Below are positions 55,086-64,000 of a stretch of DNA of 64,000 bases, one piece after another. Position numbers and translations under genes: made by a program. Source of the stretch: Stemphylium vesicarium (lineage: Eukaryota > Ascomycota > Dothideomycetes > Pleosporales > Pleosporaceae); the NCBI GenBank assembly GCA_004380135.1, contig QXCR01000002.1, forward strand, positions 682,001 through 746,000. Direction: 5' to 3'. The notes beneath the pieces were generated by a model. It saw only the letters and a program-made list of their open reading frames with translations. It was not told the origin of the DNA and did not search any database. Each line of letters begins with the position of its first letter. The stretch's first letter is position 1.

Positions 55086-57201
55086 ATGCGTTCCTTCCTT
55101 CTTGCATCGCTGGCCTCGCTGTCTGCTGTCGGCGTTTATGGCCACCCCCACGCTTCACTACAGGGCCGTGGCAACCTTGCTCGCCGGGCTATCGACTTGG
55201 ATTCGTACCGCATGAAGCATGCTTCTACATACAAGAATGTAGCTGAGGTCGTTGCTGATCCTTCCATTAACACTCTGGCAAAGCGTGCCAGTGCTGAGGA
55301 TATCGCCACCGACTTGGTCAAGGCTACTGTGCCTGACGCCACTTTCCGTCTGGCCAAGGGCTCATACGTTGGCGACAATGGAGTAGCTCACTTCTACTAC
55401 AAGCAGACTGCCAATGGTCTGGATATCGACACTGCCGATTTCAACGTTAACGTAGGTCATCGACGCCTCTACCTCAGAGAGCATGGCACAACAATGTCCT
55501 CATCATGATTAATCATGCTAACGCTTAACAGGTCGGCCGTGACGGCAATGTCTTTTCTTTTGGAAACTCTTTCTACAAGGGCAAGATTCCAGCACCACCA
55601 AGCCTGAGCAAGCGTGACACTACTGAGCCTGCCAACGCTTTGAAGTCAGCCGTTAATGTCCTTGCCCTTCCAGTATCTGCGGAGTCTGCTACCGCGGAGC
55701 CAAAGGAAGAGGCCGATACATACGCTATCAAGCAAACCACTGGATGTGTCAGCGAGCCCGAGGCCCGTCTTGTCTACCTTGTCGACGAGGACGGCAAGCT
55801 TGCTCTTACCTGGAGGGTCGAGACTGACGTCATGAGCAACTGGCTTCTGACCTATGTTGACGCCGAGGACGGTAGCAAAGTCCATGCTGTCGTTGACTAC
55901 TCTGCCGATGCCACCTACAAAGTCTAGTAAGCTATCACGACGAACTCAATACAGTGCATCACTAACCTTCTACCAGCCCTTGGGGTATCAACGACCCGAC
56001 TGAGGGTGAGCGTGTGATCGTAGAAGATCCCGCTTACAAGCCAGCCAGTGAATTCGGCTGGCACAGCGACGGCTCCGAGACGTTCAAGACAACCCGTGGT
56101 AACAACGGGATTGCCCACACCAACTGGGAGAACGTCAACAGCGGATTTCTCAACCTGCCCCGTCCCGTCAGCGAGGACCTGAACTTTGACTACCCCTACT
56201 CCCTCAACCAAACCGACTACCACGACTACGCAAATGCTTCAGTCACTCAGCTCTTCTATACTTCGAACAAGTACCACGACCTCCTGCACACTCTCGGCTT
56301 CAACGAGCAGGCCGGTAACTTTGAGATCAACAACAACGGTGCTGGTGGTGTAGGCCAAGATTTCGTCTACCTCAACGCACAGGACGGATCGGGTGTCAAC
56401 AATGCCAACTTCGCCACACCACCAGATGGCCAGCCCGCACGTATGCGCATGTACATCTGGAACAACACCATGCCCGTCCGCGACTGCTCCTTCGAAGCCG
56501 GCGTCGTGATCCACGAGTACACACACGGCCTATCCAACCGCCTAACCGGTGGCCCCGCCAACTCCGGCTGCCTTTCTCTTCTTGAATCCGGCGGCATGGG
56601 CGAAGGCTGGAGTGACTTCTACGCGACGGCCATCCGTCTCAAGGCTGGCGACACCCGCGAGACCGACTACACCATGGGCGAGTGGGTCAGCGGCGCCCCC
56701 GCCGGAATCCGTAACTACCTGTATTCGACCAGCCTCACCACGAACCCCCAGGTCTACTCCGACGCCGATCTCTACGCCCGCGTCCACCCCATCGGCAACA
56801 TCTGGGCATCGATGCTGTACGAAGTCCTCTGGAACCTGATTGACAAGCACGGTAAGAACGACGCCCCGCTGCCTTCATTCGACGCCAACGGCGTTCCCAC
56901 CGACGGCAAGTACCTCGCTATGAAGCTGGTGCTTGATGGCCTGGCGCTGCAGCCTTGCAACCCTACTTTCGTGTCTGCTCGCGATGCTATCATCGATGCC
57001 GACAAGGCGCTGACTGGCGGCGATAATGTGTGCGAGATCTGGAGCGCGTTTGCTAAGCGTGGTCTCGGTGAGGGTGCGGTTTACTCGCCCACTGCGCGCA
57101 CGAACAACTTTGATCTGCCTGAGGGTGTTTGCGGTGGTGGCGGTAACTCTACTACTGCTGCGTTGAAGCGTCGTCTTAAGCCTGTCTCGTTGACTTTCTA
57201 G
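55086..57201 (+). CDS. Extracellular fungalysin metalloprotease (M36)
   Basis: Three exons, 55086-55451, 55532-55926 and 55977-57201, give 661 residues. A signal peptide (residues 1-19, MRSFLLASLASLSAVGVYG) is followed by a propeptide of about 225 residues of the FTP type. The mature catalytic domain begins near the PWGINDPTEGERV segment. The zinc site HEYTH is at about 433-437 with the third ligand E463 in GGMGEGWSD, as required for M36. The length matches family members (about 630-650). Fungalysins are secreted, self-processed endopeptidases that degrade elastin, collagen and plant chitinases. They are usually induced by protein as nitrogen source under alkaline or starvation control, though that regulation is not shown here. 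The Lys/Arg-rich C-terminus (LKRRLKPVSLTF) is slightly longer than usual. Confidence 0.95.
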
Positions 57202-57588
57202 GGTGGGGAAGTGAATAGCTTTCTTCACAGTAGAGCTTTAGGGGAGCTGGAGTCTCGCTTCGGCGTGGTGGCTTGAGGTTTTGTTGTTGCCGTTGCAGTT
57301 GCTCTCTCTGCATTGGGTGGCGTATCGAGGCGCAAGGGCAAATTCTTTGTATATATCCATTTTTCGTAATGTTGTAATGAACTTTTCAACCAATTATTCA
57401 GAATCTTCATCATATGCACAAATATCACGCATTCTTTTTCTGGCACTGCACTTGTCACCATTGTTGTCGGTAAGGACAAACATCAAGAATTGAATAAGCT
57501 CGCAGCTAAACGGACTGAGGGATCAATAATATGGTACTGATTATAAATACACTTCCATCCCTGTTTGCAGGCCATATGTCAAGGCATC
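57202..57588. other. Convergent 3' flanks of fungalysin and the KDEL-receptor-like gene
   Basis: AT-rich right half, presumed 3' UTRs. No gene was seen. Confidence 0.5.
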
Positions 57589-58846
57589 TTATGGTGTCTG
57601 TTTGGCAGTCTTCGAAGCCGAGTCGTGCTCTCGCGCGTCCTCATCCACGTCATCGTCCCATTCATCGCTTCTTACACCACTCTGTTCGGCGACGGACGCA
57701 CTAGCACCAGCACCGGCGGGAGGCGGCGCATCATCGTCGCTCTCATCCTCGAAAGCAGCGGGATCTGCCAAAGGTTGGCTTTCCGGGTCTGCATTCTCTC
57801 TTTGTGTATCGTTTCTTTTGGGTGCACCCTCCACTCCCTCGTCGGCGGAAACGGAGATGCCTCGCCGACCCCACTTGTTCTGTGGTTGTGTGGTGTTGTC
57901 ATTGCGTTGTCCTCCCGTCTCTTCATCGTAATCAAAGTCCATGCTCTTTCTGCCCACAAAGCGTCCAACGATCCACCCCCTGCCCAGATCATCCGAATCA
58001 ACAACTCCACCGTGTCGGAGCTTCACGCGCTGACGGGTCCAGTAGACCCATGCGAAATCGATCATGAGGGCTGTCTGAATAGAGCCCCATACCCAGGATG
58101 TAGGGTCGTGGTAGTCTTTCTCGTTGACGCCGCGTACGATCCAATTGAGCACGTAGAGGAAGCGATATGTACCCAGTGCGACAAGGTAGAAGGAGTCGAT
58201 GACGGTAGGCACGGTGGTCTGGCGTAGGAGGAGGAGCTGTGGAATTACGCAGACGGACTCGAGGATTTCCGAGAAGACCCAAAGAAACTGGATGGTTGGG
58301 TAAGTATAATGATTGGATGTGACGTATCACGAGGGAAGACGAACCTTGAGAAAGCTGCTGTGGCCGATGAGAGTGTTCTTGAAGATGAGGTACCAAAAGG
58401 GAGCGATGACGACGCTACCAAGTAGACAGTACATGCCGAACTTCCACGCCTTCTCTCTTTCTCTTGTGCGCGCGTACACGCTTGTCATCAAAAAGATGAT
58501 GTATAGCGACGAGAGGGTGTAGAAGATCTAGCACCAGTTAGTCCTGCTGCTGCCGATGCGCGCGACACTGGGCCTTTGTACCTTTAAAGAAAAGTTCCAC
58601 GTATGCCAGACATCCTTAGTCGCCGAGGACGTGAAGATGTCGAGGTAGCGCGTGCTGAAAACGAGCGCGTACAGTACTTGGGTGATGAGGGACACGCCTG
58701 CATACGTCAGCACCAATGCGACACTCAATGGTAGATTAGCTAAGCCCACCTTCTGCACTGCTGTTGGAGTGAATCGCCCATATCAAGATGAGCTTCGATG
58801 ACGTGTGCGAGACATCGCCGAGGATATGAAAGAGGTTAAACTTCAT
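57589..58846 (-). CDS. KDEL-receptor family protein (ERD2-like) with long acidic tail
   Basis: Four exons, 58846-58750, 58697-58582, 58527-58345 and 58287-57589, give 364 residues, with phases all matching. The start MKFNLFHILGDVSH aligns with the ERD2 N-terminus. Seven hydrophobic segments follow, with the family signatures LYALVFSTRYLDIF (about 43-56), FSEILESVCVIPQL (about 140-153) and GTYRFLYVLNWIVR (about 168-181). ERD2 proteins bind the C-terminal HDEL/KDEL of escaped ER residents in the Golgi and return them by COPI. Standard members are about 212-220 residues. This one adds roughly 140 polar residues rich in Asp, Glu, Ser and Ala, and ends SKTAKQTP with no dilysine signal. The intron at 58288-58344 uses a GTTCGT donor. 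It is probably the longer Pezizomycotina paralogue rather than the sole Erd2. Confidence 0.86.
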
Positions 58847-61800
58847 CTTGGGGACAAAGCGTGGTGTGCGACGGCTACACAGCACTAGGCCAGCCGCCTG
58901 TCGCCGGCGTGTTGGGGTTTCAAAGCGCGGTATCGGCACCGGGTGCCAGTGCGATTGTCGGGGTTGAGGGATGCCGTTGTAGATGAGTTCGGCACCCGAG
59001 GTTGCAGGATATGGGGGTCGAGGATGGAAATAAGGCGTGGACGGGTTGGGTGGATGTGGATGATGAGGCGTTGCCCCCAGCTGACCATGTCTCGCGTTGA
59101 CGCAAGCTACCACGCTGCCTGTAACGTGCTTGGCAATTCCCCAGGGTCCGACGCGCGCTAACTGAATGCGGCTTGGTGCGCGGGGCTGTCCACGAGCGCG
59201 GGAACGCAAGGCTGACCTACTTTCTTTAGTCCCCGGTGTCCGCAACCTAGCCTCAACACCCAAATAAAGAGACTGGCCATGCGCAAGTGGGACTCAACGG
59301 CTATGCATTGAGCCCCTGCCGCCTCTCGGTTCACCAAGTGCACCAGGTATGCGAAGTCATTAAGACTATGACCTGGGCCAAGCATTCGGTCAAAGCCCCA
59401 TGCGCGACATGTCACAGCAAAAAGCTCGTCTAGCGCCTGCGCCTGAGGCCATGACTTACTCACTACAGAGCTTTATGGCGTCGTCGTGCCCATCGGGAAT
59501 CCTGGCTTTGCCGCTACCATCATCATTATTTTCAATTATAGGCAGCGGTACGGTACGTATATTTTAGGGTGAGGGCGTGGAAGACTGTTTAGACTGCACT
59601 GCCTGGTGTGAGAGTTTGCTGAGCTAGCGCGCGCGTTCTAAGGCGAGGTACCATGGCGGCCGTTGTCAGGACTTGGAATTGGTAGCATTTGCACGCATGT
59701 GCTACAGAACGAATGTCAAGAAATGTAGAACATGTCAAACAGTCCCAGAGTCTATTGCATTCTGCCTCGCCTATTGCGACATAGGGAGCTTACCGAAATC
59801 GCTTGGGTCTTGGCCTCACATGGTTTTCTTAGTATGGAAAGCTCTTGGAACGAAGCATGCTGTCATCAACCACGCGCAGCGAACAGTGATATTTGAGCAC
59901 AGAGAGATGATAGAAGTACACTATTGCAGTCTACCGAGTAAGATCGCTCATAGAGCGGAAACCTAACAAAGGTCATCATTGGCACGAGGCATCGTGCCAA
60001 AGCTGGAGCTACAGTTGAGCACATGATGGAAGACCATACCTACGGAAACAGCCCCTTAGAGATTTCGGCAGTTTCATTCAGTGCTGCACATACTCTGTTC
60101 CAAGCGGTCAATCCCACGTTGACGCCTCTTACAGTACACTTCGTGGAGGCTGGAGTAAGGCCAGCAAGGCGTCCAACGTGGGACACGGGAGGGGCTGGCA
60201 GCACCCTCTGGCTGAGCTTGAAGATCCTCCAGCACGATTCCCGTGAAAGTAGCGTGGCCCTGAACACAGACACAGTGACTCTGATGCCGACCGGCCCGGG
60301 AGCTTTTGCTTCTGATAGAGTGAGTGACACTGCACCACTCCGTCCTATCAGACAGGCACGAAGCTATATGCGCCGCAGCTATTTGTTCTGGCCACACTTG
60401 CGGCGTAGCCTTTGCAGTCTTTGCGGATACATGTAGTCTTTTTGGTGTGTTTTAGCAACTGTTTTCTGCTAAGCGCTGGTGAATCTATTAGGAGAAGATG
60501 CACTGAAGCAAGGCAGATCGCCCTTGAATGAGTAGTAAGAAGCATCTCATCAAATGGCGGTCGAGGAAGAAGATGGCTTAACAGTGACTTTAGCAAGAGT
60601 GGTGAGGCAGTGTACCGAAGGCTTAGGACCGCGGCACAGTGCGGCTGCAAAGTCTAACGCGCAGCCACCACGCAGAATCCAGCATCCCGCTTGGTGGAAA
60701 TCACACACACGAAGTCCATGAGGCTTTCACCGAGGCCGCGAGCATCCTGCCGATACGGATTCCCGGCCAGACGCAACAACCAACATGATGAGCGGAGGTG
60801 ATGGGGACGAGACAGCAAGGGAGCGGGGTGCTCGGGAATGGACACCTGCACGGCCATATGCTTTAGCCGTTCAACAACGCATAGTCCGGGAAAACTAGCA
60901 GAGATGGAACCGTGACGGTGGGGTGTTAGGCCCAGTGAGCAGCTCGCGGAAGGTCGCTTTGGGCGGTTTTGCGCGGCCAAGTCCCGTGGTGTGGGGCGAT
61001 TATCGACATGACGAGCACGCGCACTGACTGGCGATATGAAGTTGATAGTGGTGGTGGCAGTGATCTTCGAGTCGCGCGTGTGTGAGTGGTGGTTGACGAG
61101 TGTGATGGGAAGGAGGTGAGTTGGAAGGGTGGGAAGATGGCACGAATGCGGCGAATTAGCGGCCTTTAGCCAGCCGAAGCAGTCATTAGCGGCCAATAAA
61201 AATTGCCTCAAGCAAGCATTTAAGCGCCTTTGCGTCCTTCGTAGCCAGCTTACGCTCCTTAAGCGGGGCAATTTGCTGGCTTTGATGTCAACCCGCGGCA
61301 CAGTCGTCCAGCGACGCCGAATGGGAAGACACGGGCTGGCCAAATTTCCTCGTGCTGCGCGATGGAGTGCCACCCTTGTTGACGGCCATCCTATGGCGCC
61401 GCCAGCAAGACGGGTTCGTCAATATCACGCTGCAGCAGAGAGAGATTATCCTCTGGGGGGAGAGGAGCTACCGTGAAGCCTTGCAGACGTCAGGGCCGAC
61501 GTCAGGAAGGCGGCCGCCTTACCCAAGGTTACATCCAACCTTCAACGGTCGTCAACTCGCGACTCCACGCCCGCGACAGCCCTACGGCTGGCATTATTCT
61601 GGTCGCGGCTGGCTAGCGGGGCCAGAAGACAAGGCTGCGCCCGCGCGTCTAGCAATGTCCATGTCTACGCCATGATCATCGCCGTTGCAGCACCGCAATC
61701 CACCTAGAGCGATCCAGCATGCCGTTCCGGGCCAGCAAATGGGCCGGACCCAACCGTCGAATGAATATGCATCGCTGGACAATTCGCGGCTCAAGCGCAA

Positions 61801-62184
61801 GGCATGGCAGCTGGGGTGGATGCCGCCAAACCGCGAAGGGACTGACCAGAGGGCAGGGTGAAAGGTCGGGGCGCTAACGTGCAGGCCTGACAGTCAATGC
61901 GCGCAGCTCCAAATCCTTCCAAGCCTACCGGGGGCGTACGATAGAGTCGACGCACTAGAGGGTGACCTGCACCAAGAGCCCGCTACCGTTGCCATCTTGA
62001 TAAATATGACTGAGGTGTGCCCCTAGCCTAGTCGTCCACCCTGAACATCATCACCGTGCGTCGCATCTTCCTTCTTGCTATTGCTACCGCCCGTCTCTAT
62101 TGCTTGCTGGCTACATTAGCGACCAAAGCAGCAGAGGCGCAGCAACAAAAGGCCCTTTTCTCCCTCACACCAGAAGTACAGGTC
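58847..62184. other. Long non-coding interval upstream of the Myb-like gene
   Basis: The longest intergenic stretch of the window. Its left end is the presumed promoter of the KDEL-receptor-like gene. ORFs reach 239 codons (60654-61373, minus) but are basic, low-complexity and unrecognised. Near the right end a six-codon ATG...TAG ORF at 62006-62026 and a pyrimidine-rich tract (62040-62110) suggest a long leader of the regulator gene. No RNA gene or repeat was identified. Confidence 0.5.
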
Positions 62185-63568
62185 ATGTCTACTACCATAC
62201 TTGAAGGTGCCATTCTTCCTCCGCATCTTCTCCAATCCAGGACAGCCTCGTGGCCAAGTCCCTACCACACTTACCCCTACCCCGCCACGGCTTCTTCACC
62301 CACCTCAATGTCTCCCCAGTCGCGTCATTCCTACATGCCTTGCCTTCCAGAAAGTCCACTTCCGTCTCAAGAGCTTAATGGTGCCCCGACTTATGGCTGG
62401 TCTGCCCCCTCGATTTCGGCCCCAGAGTGCCCTAGTGAGGTTTGTTCTTCGCCCTTGACGCATGACCAGCTACTCACATGCATCTGTCTAGACCAGCTAC
62501 GCCTCGTATAGCCACTTTATGCCTCCACACTCCTCTTCTATCAATTTGTCGCCACCTACACCATCATTTCCTTACACAGCAAAGTCCTCTGTTTCCACAA
62601 CACAGATGGATCATCCATCCGTCATAATGTCTCCAGGTACCGTCTACTCTCGAGAATCAGTGGTGCCTGACTCTACACGCCCGTCAGAGGAGCCTCAATC
62701 GGATGTAAGAAGCTCGTTGCATCAGTCAAGTTCACGCATGAGGCGACAGTCTCACCTACTAGACCGAAGCCACAGTAATCCAGGCTCGCTACACTCCCCA
62801 GCACTTGACGTCTTTTCGACGATGAATCCGTTAGGGATACACACAAATCACGACTACTACCCGGCGTTCCAAACCTTGACACACAGTCCCCGTCTGAGTG
62901 TGTCGTCCGTGGAGTTACCATCCCACCACATGGCCTCCCCCCAACCTCGGCGCATGTACACGCCCATCGCCCCTCAACCTCATGAGACACCCCGGTCGCA
63001 TGGCACCAAGAGATACCATGAAGAAGACGAAGAGATACCCGACGACTCCAAACGAAGGAAGCGATCAGACTCACAGATGTCGACACAGTTCGAGCTGAGC
63101 GAAGAAGACCGGTTGCTACTAAGGCTAAAAGAGCAAGAGAACATGCCATGGAAGGACATCGCAGCGAGATTCTTATCGGAACTCGGCAAGAACTATCAAA
63201 TACCAGCGCTACAAATGCGCCTCAAGCGCCTGAGGGAGCGCATGCGGGTATGGACCGACCTAGATCTTAAAGCACTCCGTATGGCACACGACTACTGGGC
63301 GCAAAATAAGTTTGACATCATCTCGCAAAAGGTATGTATCATCCCCAAAATTCTAGGAAGGCTCTAACCCCTCTCACAGATGATAGAATACGGCGCACAA
63401 GAGAAATGGACACCACGACAATGCTCGCGCAAATGGCAAGAGATGGACCCACCGCCGATGCCATACACACATTTCGAACCTCACGTCCAACAAGGCTTCG
63501 CTCCATATGCGATAAGTCCCATCGAGCCGCCGCCCAACAGCTACCTACCTTTCTTACACGCCCAGTGA
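62185..63568 (+). CDS. Myb/SANT-like nuclear protein, probable transcription regulator
   Basis: Three exons, 62185-62439, 62492-63331 and 63380-63568, give 427 residues. The first in-frame ATG is at 62185 (MSTTILEGAILPP), since the upstream open frame begins with GTG. Residues 1-270 are Ser/Pro/His/Tyr-rich and disordered, as in fungal activators. A basic KRRKR nuclear signal lies at about 280. The C-terminal 120 residues are helical with Trp spacing of SANT/Myb-like domains: LSEEDRLLLRLKEQENMPWKDIAARF, then VWTDLDLKALRMAHDYW and EKWTPRQCSRKWQEM. The last exon completes the third helix. DNA binding is inferred from this domain. The target is unknown. The long upstream region is compatible with a developmental regulator. 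Confidence 0.78.
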
Positions 63569-64000
63569 TCTATTCATGGCCATGACCATCTTTCTCTTCT
63601 TCTCTTTCTTCTTCTTTCACCTAGGGATTCTTCAGCGGAGTGACAGTAAACGCCCCCGCGCGAAGCGATGCGGCACAGTTATGGCGTTTTCCAGAAAAAA
63701 CGGGCGGCATGCATAAGAGATTTGGGGCACAGCAGGAACGCACGCCTGAGCAGCGAGCAACGCGCAACGCCCTGCATTTTTTCTTCTTCTTCTTTCCTTC
63801 ATCGATGCTCACACAAGTACACATTCTGCTTTGCTTGATCTGATACCCTTGCTTGAGTTTCAGCTGTATGCGATCACCTACCGAACTCCATTCTTTATCG
63901 GCCGGCCAGCCAGGCGGCCCCTTTCTCATTGCAACCCTCGCACCCCTGCTGCAGGTCCTGTCTTGTTCGGTTACGATGCTTAAAAGTGAAGCAGCGTTGG
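63569..64000. other. Right-edge 3' flank
   Basis: It contains TTC/TCT-rich low-complexity tracts at 63589-63617 and 63777-63800. No gene was seen to the window end. Confidence 0.5.

Noticed and set aside
57565..58227. 220-codon plus-strand ORF
   Set aside because: It is antisense to the last exon of the KDEL-receptor-like gene, whose membrane signatures are unmistakable.
60654..61373. 239-codon minus-strand ORF in the long intergenic interval
   Set aside because: Composition is basic and patchy, with no domain, no splice-supported extension and overlapping ORFs in other frames. GC-rich sequence easily gives such ORFs.

Overview
The window is nuclear DNA of a filamentous ascomycete (Pezizomycotina). 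Genes carry short introns of about 45-65 bases with GTRNGY donors and CTAAC-like branch sites. It encodes fungal-specific families: a Zn2Cys6 regulator with a fungal transcription factor domain, a Dal5-type transporter, a fungalysin protease and a PQ-less metacaspase. The overall protein flavour suggests Dothideomycetes, probably Pleosporales, but that is inference and no species is assigned. There are no operons, CRISPR arrays, phages or recognisable transposons.

Layout. 1-1.6 kb: left-edge open reading frame of unknown nature. 1.6-16.3 kb is gene-dense: a coiled-coil protein with two C-terminal zinc-binding clusters, a purine-cytosine permease, a secreted polyamine oxidase, an ExoIII-type AP endonuclease with a PCNA-binding motif, a metacaspase, the RPD3 histone deacetylase and the RPN11 proteasome deubiquitinase. 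16.3-24.1 kb: a vacuolar HMT1-type ABC half-transporter, divergent from the SEA-complex subunit RTC1/SEA2. 24.1-30.9 kb is gene-poor and holds only the ribosomal protein eS21 gene, an intron-containing tRNA-Gly(GCC) and a weak small ORF. 30.9-40.3 kb: two head-to-head F-box genes, an aldehyde dehydrogenase, a small secreted cysteine-containing protein and an unnamed protein with an RSWTG-type domain. 41-46 kb: a Zn2Cys6 regulator followed by a seven-exon Dal5-like transporter. 46.4-58.9 kb: an F-box-like protein, TIM50, the ER mannosidase MNL1/HTM1, a fungalysin and a KDEL-receptor relative with a long acidic tail. 59-64 kb: a long non-coding stretch leading to a Myb/SANT-like regulator.

How the genes relate. 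Most are independent housekeeping genes arranged as divergent or convergent pairs (RPD3/RPN11, HMT1/RTC1, TIM50/MNL1, AP endonuclease/metacaspase). Protein quality control is represented several times (RPN11, MNL1, the KDEL-receptor relative, three F-box-like proteins). Nitrogen scavenging is suggested by the purine permease, polyamine oxidase, fungalysin and the regulator/Dal5-transporter neighbours. I found no clear previously undescribed multi-gene system. The most unusual items are single genes: the coiled-coil protein carrying a Zn2Cys6-spaced cluster plus a CCCH-spaced cluster, a PIP box inside the AP endonuclease fold, the KDEL receptor with a long acidic tail, a GC-AG intron, and two predicted introns that are multiples of three without stops.
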